A stretch of DNA of 64,000 bases from Haemonchus contortus (Eukaryota; Nematoda; Chromadorea; Rhabditida; Trichostrongylidae). The notes beneath the pieces were generated by a model. The model ran no database searches. It saw only the letters and a list, made by a program, of their open reading frames with translations, and was not told where the DNA came from. A program made the translations under genes and the position numbers. Shown in pieces: positions 1 through 11,706 of this stretch; positions within the stretch are counted from its first letter, which is position 1, and every line of letters starts with the position of its first letter. The stretch lies in NCBI GenBank assembly GCA_000469685.2, contig LS997567.1, forward strand, positions 30,181,299 through 30,245,298, given 5' to 3'.

Positions 1-3000
1 ATAATTCATGTCAATACTCCGCACTTGTTGACTTTCAAGAGAAATGTGAGTGTAATAAGCAAAAAATAAATGAAAAATGTGCGTTCAGAAAAAGAGTCTT
101 GGAGGATCCAGACATTCTCTAATAGTCTAGAAAAATTCAAACGACTTATAATTAAGAATAATCAGAGATGAAAATCCTGTCATAATTCATGTCAATACTC
201 CGCACTTGTTGACTTTCAAGAGAAATGTGAGTGTAATAAGCAAAAAATAAATGAAAAATGTGCCTTTAGAAAAGAGTCTTCCAGGATTCAGACATTCTCT
301 AATAGTCTAGAAAAACTCAAACGACCCTATAATCAAAAATACTCAAAGATGGAAAAACTGGTATAATTCATGTGAATACTCTCAACTTGTCGCCTATCAG
401 GAGAAATGTGAGTGTAATAAGCAGAAACGTAAATAGGAAAACTGAACTTCTTGGAAAATTGGGGAGGGAATCCAGACATTCTCTGTTAGTATAAGAAAAC
501 TCAAATGACTCTATAATAAGGAATACTTGAAGATGGAAAAACTGGTATAATTCAGTTGAATACTCCCACACCTGTTGACTTTCCAGAGAAATGTGAGTGT
601 AATAAGCAAAAAATAAATGAAAAATGTGCCTTCAAAAAAAGAGACTTGGAGGATCCAGCCTCTATAGTTAAGAATAATCAGAGATGAAAATCCTGTCATA
701 ATTCATGTCAATACTCCGCACTTGTTGACTTTCAAGAGAAATGTGAGTGTAATAAGCAAAAAAATAAATGAAAAATGTGCCTTCAAAAAAAGAGACTTGG
801 AGGATCCAGCCTCTATAGTTAAGAATAATCAGAGATGAAAATACTGCAATAATTCATGTCAATACTCCGCACTTGTTGACTCTCGAGAGAAATGTGAGTA
901 TAATAAGCAAAAAATAAATGAAAAATGTGCCTTCAGAAAAAGAGTCTTCTAGGATTCAGACATTCTCTAATAGTCTAGAAAAACTCAAACGACTCTGTAA
1001 TCAAAATTACTCAAAGATGGAAAAACTGGTATAATTCATGTGAATACTCTCAACTTGTCGCCTATCAGGAGAAATGTGAGTGTAATAAGCAGAAACGTAA
1101 ATAGGAAAACTGAACTTCTTGGAAAATTGGGGAGGGAATCCAGACATTCTCTGTTAGTATAAGAAAACTCAAATGACTCTATAATAAGGAATACTTGAAG
1201 ATGGAAAAACTGGTATAATTCAGTTGAATACTCCACACCTGTTGACTTTCCAGAGAAATGTGAGTGTAATAAGCAAAAAATAAATGAAAAATGTGCCTTC
1301 AGAAAAAGAGACTTGGAGGATCCAGCCTCTATAGTTAAGAATAATCAGAGATGAAAATACTGTCATAATTCATGTCAATACTCCGCACTTGTTGACTTTC
1401 AAGAGAAATGTGAGTATAATAAGCAAAAAATAAATGAAAATTTGCCTTTAGAAAAAGAGTCTTAAAGGATCTAGACGTTCTCTAATGGTCTAGAAAAACT
1501 CAAACGACTCGGCAATCAAGAATACTCAAAGATGGAAAAACTGGTATAATTCAGGCGAATACTCCACACTTTTTGACTTTCATAAGTAATGTGAGTGTAA
1601 TAAGCAAAAAATAAATGAAAAATGTGCCTTCAGAAAGAGGGAGTTTGAGGATCCAGACATTCTCTAATAGTCTAGAAAAATTCAAACGACTTATAATTAA
1701 GAATAATCAGAGATGAAAATCCTGTCATAATTCATGTCAATACTCTCAACTTGTCGCCTATCAAGAGAAATGTGAGTGTAATAAGCAGAAACGTAAATAG
1801 GAAAACTGAACTTCTTGGAAAATTGGGGAGGGAATCCAGACATTCTCTGTTAGTATAAGAAAACTCAAATGACTCTATAATAAGGAATACTTGAAGATGG
1901 AAAAACTGGTATAATTCAGTTGAATACTCCACACCTGTTGACTTTCCAGAGAAATGTGAGTGTAATAAGCAAAAAATAAATGAAAAATGTGCCTTCAGAA
2001 AAAGAGACTTGGAGGATCCAGCCTCTATAGTTAAGAATAATCAGAGATGAAAATACTGTCATAATTCATGTCAATACTCCGCACTTGTTGACTTTCAAGA
2101 GAAATGTGAGTGTAATAAGCAAAAAATAAATGAAAAATGTGCGTTCAGAAAAAGAGTCTTGGAGGATCCAGACATTCTCTAATAGTCTAGAAAAATTCAA
2201 ACGACTTATAATTAAGAATAATCAGAGATGAAAATCCTGTCATAATTCATGTCAATACTCCGCACTTGTTGACTTTCAAGAGAAATGTGAGTGTAATAAG
2301 CAAAAAATAAATGAAAAATGTGCCTTTAGAAAAAGAGTCTTCCAGGATTCAGACATTCTCTAATAGTCTAGAAAAACTCAAACGACCCTATAATCAAAAA
2401 TACTCAAAGATGGAAAAACTGGTATAATTCATGTGAATACTCTCAACTTGTCGCCTATCAGGAGAAATGTGAGTGTAATAAGCAGAAACGTAAATAGGAA
2501 AACTGAACTTCTTGGAAAATTGGGGAGGGAATCCAGACATTCTCTGTTAGTATAAGAAAACTCAAATGACTCTATAATAAGGAATACTTGAAGATGGAAA
2601 AACTGGTATAATTCAGTTGAATACTCCACACCTGTTGACTTTCCAGAGAAATGTGAGTGTAATAAGCAAAAAATAAATGAAAAATGTGCCTTCAAAAAAA
2701 GAGACTTGGAGGATCCAGCCTCTATAGTTAAGAATAATCAGAGATGAAAATCCTGTCATAATTCATGTCAATACTCCGCACTTGTTGACTTTCAAGAGAA
2801 ATGTGAGTGTAATAAGCAAAAAATAAATGAAAAATGTGCCTTCAAAAAAAGAGACTTGGAGGATCCAGCCTCTATAGTTAAGAATAATCAGAGATGAAAA
2901 TACTGCAATAATTCATGTCAATACTCCGCACTTGTTGACTCTCGAGAGAAATGTGAGTATAATAAGCAAAAAATAAATGAAAAATGTGCCTTCAGAAAAA

Positions 3001-3229
3001 GAGTCTTCTAGGATTCAGACATTCTCTAATAGTCTAGAAAAACTCAAACGACTCTGTAATCAAAATTACTCAAAGATGGAAAAACTGGTATAATTCATGT
3101 GAATACTCTCAACTTGTCGCCTATCAGGAGAAATGTGAGTGTAATAAGCAGAAACGTAAATAGGAAAACTGAACTTCTTGGAAAATTGGGGAGGGAATCC
3201 AGACATTCTCTGTTAGTATAAGAAAACTC
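1..3229. repeat. Satellite array with a 12-monomer higher-order repeat
   Basis: Monomers begin with ATAATTCA at about 2, 182, 363, 547, 698, 849, 1032, 1216, 1367, 1548, 1727 and 1911. They are either about 180-184 bp or about 150 bp long, the short class lacking about 30 bp. The series restarts at 2061, and 2061-3229 copies 1-1170 almost base for base, differing by single-base indels such as in the A runs near 266/2325 and 758/2819. The unit is therefore a 12-mer of about 2059 bp. Two monomer flavours are visible: one with CTTGTTGACTTTC and one with CTTGTCGCCTATC near the start. Many monomers carry GGATCC. Minus-strand ORFs of about 66 codons recur here only because the monomer recurs, so I do not call them genes. 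Confidence 0.95.
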
Positions 3230-3330
3230 GGTACTATTCCACTATTACAACCCCAAAAACTCAAAATTTTAATTTTCGATGAAACTTCGTCTGTAGGGGT
3301 TATTTGAGGTCCTGATAACGAATATGACCT
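3230..3330 (+). repeat. Merlin left terminal inverted repeat
   Basis: The first ~100 bp match the reverse complement of 5347-5447. The outer ~50 bp, from GGTACTATTCC to TTAATTTTCG, are identical; scattered differences follow inward. The match runs straight into the subterminal repeats, so the inner edge is approximate. Confidence 0.9.
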
Positions 3331-3730
3331 TCATTTTCAGCGCTGGCGCCATTTGGCGCCAATTGGCGCCAATTTGGCGTCAAGGGTGTTTTCACCGAAT
3401 TTGCTGAAAACTCGCGTTTAGGGATAATTGAGGTCTTGATAACGAACATAACCTTCATTTTCGGCGCTGGCGCCATTTGGCGCCAATTGGCGCCAATTTG
3501 GCGTCAAGGGTGTTTTCACCGAATTTGCTGAAAACTTGCGTTTAGGGGTTATTTGAGGTCCTGATAACGAATATGACCTTTATTTTCAGCGCTGGCGCTA
3601 TTTGGCGCCAATTGGCGCCAATTTGACGTCAAGGGTGTTTTCACCGAATTTGCTGAAAACTTGCGTTTAGGGGTTATTTGAGGTCCTGATAACGAATATA
3701 ACACCCATTTAACGCGCTGAGGCCATTTGG
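3301..3730. repeat. Left subterminal 124-125 bp tandem repeats of Merlin
   Basis: Three full units and a partial fourth, with the marker GAGGTC(C/T)TGATAACG at about 3305, 3429, 3554 and 3679, a spacing of 124-125 bp. Each full unit contains clustered GGCGCC/TTGGCGCCAA palindromes. The right side (5101-5350) carries about two inverted units. I infer transposase-binding or structural sites; that role is not shown by sequence alone. Confidence 0.9.
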
Positions 3731-3910
3731 CGCGACGACAAGGCATACAGGTTGCGGGGGAGATGATGTGACCCGAGGCGCTTTCCCATGGTTGAAGACA
3801 GCCAGGTTGTGGGAAAGGGGATGACGTAGGCACTTTCCCATGGCTAAAGACAAACCCTTGATGAGACGAACATCACAATTTCATTTCACAACTTGTGAAC
3901 GTGTGTTGCG

Positions 3911-4841
3911 ATGGCTCTCAACGCTCTGAGAAGGCGCAATCGCCAGCAAGAACTTCTCGATTTTTCGATGAAGGACGTGTACGAGAAGATGCAAATGGAC
4001 CATCTGGACCTACAGGAGTGGCTGCGATCCATGGGGCTGCTGGCGTTGCCATTGTGCCCTCTTTGTCAAGGATCTATGAGTCCCAAAAACGATGAGCACC
4101 ACAACGGATGGGTGTGCCACCGTCGATCATGCCGGGCCATCGAACGAAACGAGGGTGTATGTTCCAGCTCGGAAAGGCTCCTTCTTCGAGAAGTCGAACC
4201 TCTCAGAGTCGGCCGTGTTTGCTCTCAGCTACTTCTGGCTGCGCGACATGGGTACCGTGAAGGACAAGATTTACGAACTTAACATCGTTCACACTAGTGT
4301 TGTCCAGTGGGAGCAGTACTTTCGCGACGTCTGCGCCGAGCACTACAGAAGGAATCCTCTAGTTATTGGTGGGTTCGGACGTACCGTGGAGATTGACGAA
4401 ACGCTGGTGGCGAGAAGGAAGTACAATCGTGGTCGATGGGTCCGCAGACACCAGTGGCTTTTTGGCGGTATCGAGAGAGGTAGCGGACGAGTATTTCTGA
4501 GGCTGGTGCGAAGGAGGGATGCTCCGACTCTGCTTCGTCTTATCCGAAAGTATATAAGACCTGGTACGACGATCATTAGTGACTGCTGGAGGGCATACAG
4601 GCAGATCGCCGCACTGCCCAATGCTTACCGGCATCTCCAGGTCAATCACCAGTTGAATTTTGTAGACCCACAAACTGGTGCCCACACTCAAAACGTGGAG
4701 TCGCTGTGGCAGAAATACAAAGCGATGTGCAAGCGGCGCTTTGGAATAAACAACTCACGCTACGAGGACTACTTGTGCGAGTTCCTTTGGGAGAAGGAGT
4801 TCGGTGGTCGACGGGAGGTCGTCTTCAATTTCTGGGATTAA
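3911..4841 (+). pseudogene. Merlin (IS1016/IS1595-like) transposase, one frameshift
   Basis: This is the DDE transposase that would cut and insert the element in the nucleus. The N-terminal part is in the frame starting ATG 3911. It has a basic start and a zinc-ribbon-like motif CPLC...CHRRSC at about residues 49-75. The catalytic part is in another frame up to the stop at 4841. The frame changes near 4130-4150, just after the zinc ribbon. The catalytic frame shows EIDETLV (first Asp), ISDCWRAY (second Asp) and NVESLWQ (Glu), so all three expected acidic residues are present. A 13-nt GT-AG intron would also restore frame but is implausibly short, so a one-base indel is likelier. AATAAA at 5057-5062 may serve the transcript. 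Confidence 0.88.
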
Positions 4842-5056
4842 GTTGCGGCACTATATCCCTGCTGAACGGCCTGGCATCTCACGTACACTAACCCAACGGC
4901 CCTCTTTAAGGCCACATTTCCGCTATTAAGCCTTCAGGGGGGGGGAGGGGGGAGACGATGGAAAGGCAGAGCACTCCTTGAGACTCGTTCCTTTTCCAAA
5001 GCTCAGTCTCAGAAGCCACCACCCTCCTCCTCACCACGAGCGATATGGCGTGACTC

Positions 5057-5062
5057 AATAAA
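5057..5062 (+). promoter_or_regulatory. Polyadenylation signal AATAAA of the Merlin transposase
   Basis: AATAAA followed by TGTTTTATT, about 215 bp after the transposase stop and inside the element. The intervening sequence includes a G-rich run at 4928-4951. Confidence 0.5.
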
Positions 5063-5100
5063 TGTTTTATTCGTTGTTTGAGGACACAGAAATGGATGTT

Positions 5101-5350
5101 ATAATCGTTATCAGGACCTCAAATAACCCCTAAACGCAAGTTTTCAGCAAATTTGGTGAAAACACCCTTGACGCCAAATTGGCGCTAATTGGCGCCAAAT
5201 AGCGCCAGCGTTAAAAATAAAGGTCATATTCGTTATCAGGACCTCAAATAACCCCTAAACGCAGGTTTTCAGCAAATTTGGTGAAAACACCCTTGACGCC
5301 AAATTGGCGCTAATTGGCGCCAAATGGCGCCAGCGTCAAAAATGAAGGTC
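5101..5350. repeat. Right subterminal tandem repeats of Merlin
   Basis: Two units about 125 bp apart (TCAGGACCTC at about 5111 and 5236), in inverted orientation relative to the left set. They have the same TTGGCGC-type palindromic core, with slight decay (for example TTGGCGCTAATTGG). Confidence 0.88.
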
Positions 5351-5447
5351 ATATCCGTAATGAGGGCATCGAATTACCCCTATAGGCGAAGTTTCAACGA
5401 AAATTAAAATTTTGAGTTTTTGGGGTTGTAATAGTGGAATAGTACCG
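5347..5447 (-). repeat. Merlin right terminal inverted repeat
   Basis: Reverse complement of the left end, finishing in GGAATAGTACC at 5437-5447 directly before the GAAAACTC target duplication. Confidence 0.9.
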
Positions 5448-6800
5448 AAAACTCAAATGACTCTATAATAAGGAATACTTGAAGATGGAAAAACTGGTAT
5501 AATTCAGTTGAATACTCCACACTTGTTGACTTTCAAGAGAAATGTGTTTGCAGTATAAAGGGAAATATGAAAAGTGTGCCTTCCAAAGAAGGAAGTTGGG
5601 AATCCATATATTCTCTTATAGTCTAGGAAAACTCAAACGACTCTGTAATCAATATTACTCAAAGATGGAAAAAACTGGTATAATTCATGTGAATACTCTC
5701 AACTTGTCGCCTTTCAAGAGTAATGTGAGTGTAATAAGCAAAAAATAAATGAAAAATGTGCCTTCAGAAAGAGGGAGTTTGAGGATCCAGACATTCTCTA
5801 ATAGTCTAGAAAAACTCAAACGACCCTGCAATCAAGAATACACAAAGATGGAAAAACCGGTATGATTCATGTGAAGACTCTCGACTTGTCGCCTTTCAAG
5901 AGAAATGTGTTTGCAGTATAAAAGGAATTATGAAAAGTGTGCCTTCTAATGAAGGATGTTGGCAATCCTTATATTCTCTAATAGTCTAGAAAAATTCAAA
6001 CGACTCTGTAATCAAGAATACTCGAGGATGGGAAAACTGATGTAATTCATCTGAAAACTCTCACATTTTCGACTTTTAAGAGAATTGTGAATGTAATAAG
6101 CAAAAAGTGAATTGAAAAACGAAACATCAAGAAAGAAACGTTGAGGAATATCGACCTCGTCTTAGAGTTTTGAAATCACACAAACGTCTTTCTAATCAGG
6201 ATCAGTCTTTGACCGAAAAACTGATTGAATACATATGAAAAACTCTAAGCTTGCAGTATTCAATGAAAAATGCAAGTGTATGAAGCAAAAAAAAGGAATC
6301 AGATACATGATCCTATAGGAGTAGAGAACGGGATCTCAGCAATTACTGAAAATACTAAAAATACTCGAAAGAGTCTTTTGTCAAGAATAATTAAAGACTA
6401 GAAAACTGATTAAATCTATAGGGAAACTCGCAACTTTTCTATTTGTAAGAGAAATGCGAGTGCAATACACAATCAGTATATATCAACAGAAAGCTTGAAA
6501 CTGCAGAAAGGGAGACACAGAGATTTCGACATCTGCTAAGAGTCTGAGTGCCCTCAAACGACTCTATTATCAGGTACATCCATAGACCTAACAACTTATC
6601 AGTCCCATACAAGAAGGGCCGCCCCGCGGCTCTGCGTTTCACTGCTTCCCGGTACCTCGACTGGAAGTTTATTTCATCCCTATCCCCCGAAAAGTGGATT
6701 CTACAATAGTTCAGTGATGTCATTGAAATCACTTCTGTAGAAGACCATCTAAGATTTCGAGAGAAATATGACTACTCTAAAGTGGGAAAATTGGGGGTTT
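5448..6800. repeat. Satellite array continued, progressively degenerate
   Basis: After the Merlin element the array resumes in register (5448-5520 matches 1162-1240). It then shifts to divergent monomers with TTTGCAGTATAAA and GCCTTC variants at 5540-5610 and 5905-5975. Monomer landmarks (CTCAAACGACT, AGAGAAATG) can still be followed to about 6780 with rising divergence, as expected at the edge of a satellite block where homogenisation is weaker. Confidence 0.85.
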
Positions 6801-9507
6801 CGAGATTATCATGACGAAAAGTACATGAAGGGATATTCGGACGAGATTTCGGCGCTGCGATTGTGTTAATAGCAGACTACATCAATCCACAACTGTACAG
6901 TAGTGCCTTTCACTGTCGTTCTGGGTCATGCCAACTCCAACTTTGAACTCCTTACATAGGTTCCCTCGTGATCGGTGCGGCCTCTTCAATGCCGGTGAAA
7001 CTCGTCCGAGGAACGCTACGGTGCTATCTTCGAGAATTTATACGCCCAAGCTAGGGAGTTTTCCTACCTACTAGCGACAGGTATTGTAAACGAGGAGACA
7101 TACATCCTACGGGAGAATCTTGAGCCATTTATATATTGAAGTGTGGCTTCGAAAATAGGATCTTCTTCCAACACACGCTTAGTTACTTCAGTGGTGACCA
7201 TTACTATAAACAATGTATTTGTACTACGCCCAGTTAACCTCATTACCCATATTTCGCTCCCTATAAGTACTGATGTACTCCGTACAAACTACATTCTATA
7301 ATATTCAGATTTTCCTCAGGAAATCAATTGTTAGTACGTACTACTACAAGATGTACCAAAAAGGTGTTGGGATCACTATGAGAAAGAACATTTTCGAGCC
7401 CTCGCTGAGCGTAGTGCAAAAGGATCAGCTCCTAGAAAGAAGCACTCAAAATGTAATTTAATGTTCTCCACTGATACTTTGATGCGATCCAACCTACCTA
7501 CTCCACATAATTGATGTACTACTGATCCAGATGCTATGACACATTCGTCTACTATCTTAAGCTATTGACCAACATACTCCATAGTACTGAACTCCTTAAC
7601 TCACATTTTTCTGACAAATATTCAATACTCCAAATTCGTTAATCCCATGCATTAGTAAGAAAACATCATAAATATAATAGACTTTCTCGGCAGGGGCACG
7701 AGATGATTAAGGATAGGGTCTTAGGAACCCTGAAGCCATTAGCGTAAGACGTGCGTCAAAAGCGAGGCTGACAAACACAAAATCTCCTTGCCTGCTTCGA
7801 AGTTGGTGTTGCCGTTCACTTTTCGAGCTCTATTACCGCACTGCAAAAGGTGACGTTTTCCAAAAATAGGGAATTTCATTTTCCTGTTAATACATTTTTA
7901 TGCTTGTATCACTACCTACTCATTAACATCAATACATCAACTCGCATTGACTTCTGATTCGTTAGTCTACCATGCTTGAAATATCTTGATTGTGGCATGA
8001 ACCCATTGTACATAGAGCAGCGTATCTTAATTACGCAGCCGATAGTCGAGAGTGCATTATGATCAGTCCAATCCACTAATGAATCAACTGACTAATTTCA
8101 ATCATCTAATACTTTGCCTTATTGACACCAAGTTTTGATTATTCTTTACTTTTTACGGACTAACAATAAACTTCTACACCATTGACCCCTTCTTTCATTA
8201 CTTATAACCGCGTTTAATAAAACCAAAATCATCAACCTTGTAACATTAGCATTGTTGCTTTCAAAACTCGGCTACTTTTTCGTGTGCTTTTGCGCTCTTT
8301 TACTGTTATGAGCTCAGCTGGTAGAAAGTAAAAAGAGTCCATCCTGTACACCCCGTGAATGGAATCGAAGATGATTCGAAGGTCTAGTTGCTTACTTTTC
8401 TTTAAGACCAGGACCAAGCTTTACATGATCAATTCTTATCACTCTACTGCAGAGGGGTATTACAAGTGGTTTTTGAGGGAGTGTCATCTAAATTCAGCTA
8501 CTTCATCACCATTTGTAGACTTCCAAGTAAATACTTTTTGGGCTCAGCAACTAGCAGATGTAAATACTACAACACAGCCGTCGCAGACCAAGTCTCCCAG
8601 TTTTGGTAAGGAAAGAGAAGGAGCAGAAAGAAACCGAAAGCCGCGTCAGCAGTGGGTATAGCTAAACCGCTAACTTGAGTGTCGATCATGATAAGTAAAA
8701 AAAGAAGACCGTGAAGAAACTCAACTATTGGAGATCTGCGATATAATAAGAGTTCAGAAGTCTTTGACATGAAGTGGGATGGCCGAGATAGCCTTCACTA
8801 TGATGAAGGGTATAGAAGAAACGGAAAAGCAAGAGAGAAAAAGCAAATAAGGATAGTAGGTAAAAAGGTAAAATTTTTGGAGTTTGCCAGGATTTGGAAA
8901 AAGGTCAGGAACCAAGATCGAGCTCATATGAGAGCTGCTTCACAACTTTTCGATATTATAGATGCACTTCCACTGAAATACTGCAGTACAGTTGCAATAA
9001 GACGTCTCAGTGGTTGCGCGAAAACTATTTGAAAGCTCTGATGATTTGGCAACAGATGAACACACCGAACGCCTACCATGGACAGGCGCCTGCAAGAGCA
9101 AGCCCATGTACTGATATTTAAATAGATCGACTAATGCAACGCCCTCCAAAATCTACCAATCCACGTTTAGAATTGGACCTTGCTTGTTCGGGTATTACCA
9201 CGGCTTTCAGTCGCTCATAATCTACGTCGAGATTTGAATGTCGGTTCTTCGCAGCTCATAATACATCTCTAGGATTAGTCCATCTTTTCCTTGATTTTTG
9301 ATACCTCAGGCTTGACGTTCGAGTTAGATCGTAACTCTATGTCGTCCATTTACGTTGCGCTCTCCTCGAGACCTTAGTACTGAGTAGAACGCCCAGGGCG
9401 CAACATTGTTGCGCCAGGTTTTCTCTTTGATCTTCGGGAGTACTCGTGTGCGCAGCAAGCCTGCATGGCCGAAGCTTTTGGGAATTCTTCACTTCTACTG
9501 TGGTGTT
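6801..9507. other. No supported gene; one dispersed repeat
   Basis: About 6800-6960 resembles 21960-22160 (shared GACTACATCAA, TTTCACTGTCG and CTTCCTACAT-like blocks in order), so it is part of a dispersed repeat. ORFs of 60-100 codons at 7273-7461, 8359-8661 and 8769-9032 show no motif, splice partner or family I recognise. I see nothing else. Confidence 0.5.
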
Positions 9508-9810
9508 GCGCGGAGGCGGTGTAGTGGCAAGAGGCGCACTACATCGCACGCACCGTCGCGGGTTCCAGTCGCGATCGATATCTTTCTAATCCAAACGAGC
9601 CTTCCATCCCTCCGAGTTCGCTTAATTGGTACCAGACTCGTCTGGGAGGATAAAAGCACTGACTCGAACATTGGCTGGCCACGACAAGTCATTGTATAGG
9701 CTAGCGCATTCAATACGCAACTACGATTTTGAATGGAAGACAAAGCGGAGGCGCATCCTTCGTAAGTTACTCATTAACGCCAAAAGGCTTGATCATTTTC
9801 AGGACTGTGG
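9508..9810 (+). mobile_element. tRNA-derived SINE, copy 1 (diverged)
   Basis: It aligns along its length to the better copy at 12995-13301: GCGGAGGCGGTGTAGTGGC head, CCTTCCATCCCTCC middle, TGGTACCAGACTCGTCTGG, and a tail with TTAACGCC. The A-box region (GGTGTAGTGGCAAG) survives. The B-box region reads GGGTTCCAGTCGC, so it is damaged. No target duplication is evident. Confidence 0.85.
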
Positions 9811-11127
9811 TAATGGATATACTAATATACATCTTGACTGTCCTTTTATGCTGCATTATATTGCATTACACGAAACTGTTCGAGCGGCGGGTTGATGGAA
9901 GACCCGACGTGAGTACTTGTTTTTGCTACTAACCCTTCTTCGGTGTTTGTACATAAATTGTAAGTTACAGTAATAATAGATAAATACGTAGATAGATTCA
10001 TACCTTTGTGTTCGTATCGTGTAAGGTGAACACCTAGTTGTACTGGCATGTATTACACCATTTGGGCTCCGCACACTATCGCGTGCATCACGACAAAGAG
10101 CATCAAAAGAGATTAATTCTTCGATCCGAGCTCCACCCCTCGAGATTCTGGCTATAGGCTGTAGTGTGTTATAAGTCCATGCAAAGACTTTGGGAATGCT
10201 CAGCTCACTGCGAATGGATCTGCTTCATTTGAAATGCGGACCAGTTCCTGACATTCTGGTGTCTGGGCTTTTAAAAGCAAAACTATGAAGCTGTCCAAGG
10301 CTCCGAGCATCCCAAGCTTTACCGACCTTTTCAGGTGATACCGAATTCCCGAGAAGATAGGCAGACAAGAGCGAATTCTTCGCATTCAGTGAATGATGAT
10401 GCTCATCTTATAAGTAGTGGGTAGTTATGATGACCAACGTAGATAAAATAGTTCTAGAACATTAAGGACATCTTTGGATCGAGTTGCGAATCTCACTCTT
10501 GGCTCCGTCCATTTAGGTTCAGACCACTCCCACGGCAAGAATTTGACGACCCTCATTTCAGGTGCCCCTGACCAAATTCTCCGTGTTTTTGCAAATTTAT
10601 GGATTTTTGATCTTTGCCCTGCCAACCTTGGTGCAAACCACATCAACTACAGAAGTTTGGCAGCATTCTTTCAACCGCCTCCAACAACCTTTATCGTGCC
10701 TCTTAGAACGTTTCTAAATAGTGAAGGATTTCAAACTTAGCCCACCCCAGCGAAAACTCTGGCTACTTCATAAATTTGATCACATTTCTTCTATTACCTT
10801 CAATCATCCTTTTCCCGCGCTATAGAATATTTTTGAACATAAGTATGAATTTTTGATCTAGACCCCGCCTGCTTTAGAAATTTAACAACATAATTGTAGA
10901 CTCGGACCACTGTTTTCCCGTTTTCCAGAGCGTAACTGAACAGAGCCATGGATTTTTGATTTCATCCCTACCCATTTGGGTGGTAACCCAACCTTCTTCA
11001 GAAACTCGGCCACTTCCCTTCCGTTCCCTTCAACCATTCCTTCACCGCAGTCGGGAACACTTCTGAACATAGCTATGAATTTTGTTCTTTGACGCGCCCA
11101 CCCAGATTAAAAGCTCGCGCGCCGCGC
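9811..11127. other. Intergenic; degenerate repeated motif at 10590-11095
   Basis: A motif of the type ATGGATTTTTGATC...CCC recurs at about 10598, 10841, 10948 and 11066. It is followed by similar words (TCAGAAACT, TTCAACCAT, GCGTTTTTGAAC), suggesting an old tandem or nested repeat. No gene is supported. Confidence 0.4.
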
Positions 11128-11706
11128 AATTTTATATATTATACATATAATTTCTAATGAATTCTGCTTTCATGCCGCCGGCGGATCGATTACACAAAAT
11201 CGTTCCGACTGCCCGTCTGACAAGGGGGCGATCCATGGCCTCGAACCACTTTTCCTCCACGCTCTAGAGCGTTTTTGAACAGAAAAACAAAATTATTGAC
11301 ATATGACAAAATTTTTCGAAATGGACATAACACATGAATGCACGCCCCTTCCATTGCGGGTGCAGCTTTGTTATGTTTACGTATGCCCAGCACGCATAAG
11401 CACTTGTTCGCTCCGTTTTGGCCTCCACGCTTTCGCCGAATCGAGTTATGATCTTACGTAGCATGTATCGCCCACTGCGAGAACGCTCCACCCACCACCA
11501 GTGAGTCTCCATCGCTTCATTTGTTGACTCACACCTCACTTTCGATCAATTTTTTTTTCGTCCGGGCTGTCACGAACCCGATTATACATTTTTCCCAAGA
11601 CACCGCCCCCTTGTCAGACGGGCAGTCGGAACGATTTTGTGTAATCGATCCGCCGGCGGCATGAAAGCAGAATTCATTAGAAATTATATGTATAATATAT
11701 AAAATT
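11128..11706. mobile_element. 579-bp non-autonomous TIR element with perfect 103-bp inverted ends
   Basis: 11128-11230 and 11604-11706 are exact reverse complements over 103 bp. The outer ends are AT-rich (AATTTTATATATT) and the inner ends are GACAAGGGGGCG. The internal 370 bp has no coding capacity I recognise. No clear target duplication flanks it. A decayed relative of the repeat lies at about 12068-12117 (GACGGGCAGT...GATCG...GCGGC). It could be a MITE-like element or an inverted duplication of a short repeat. Confidence 0.8.

Larger units (their letters stand above)
3230..5447 (+). mobile_element. Complete Merlin-superfamily DNA transposon inserted in the satellite
   Basis: The element is 2218 bp and starts and ends with GGTACTATTCC and its reverse complement. 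It is flanked by an 8-bp direct repeat GAAAACTC at 3222-3229 and 5448-5455, and the uninterrupted satellite sequence can be read in the other monomers (for example 1162-1175). An 8-9 bp target duplication, ends starting GG and an IS1016/IS1595-like transposase are the known marks of Merlin. It has about 100-bp terminal inverted repeats, subterminal tandem repeats on both sides, one transposase region and a polyadenylation signal. Only the transposase frameshift argues against current activity. Confidence 0.94.

Noticed and set aside
368..2695. Recurring 60-90 codon - strand ORFs with a similar hydrophobic sequence
   Set aside because: They are the satellite monomer read in the same frame several times. 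No start context, splice sites or independent conservation.
4343..4691. Minus-strand ORFs of 92-110 codons opposite the Merlin transposase
   Set aside because: Shadows of the transposase frame, which has clear DDE motifs on the + strand.
6961..7020. Hammerhead-ribozyme-like words (CTCGTCCGAGGAAC)
   Set aside because: The full conserved core with paired helices could not be assembled around it.
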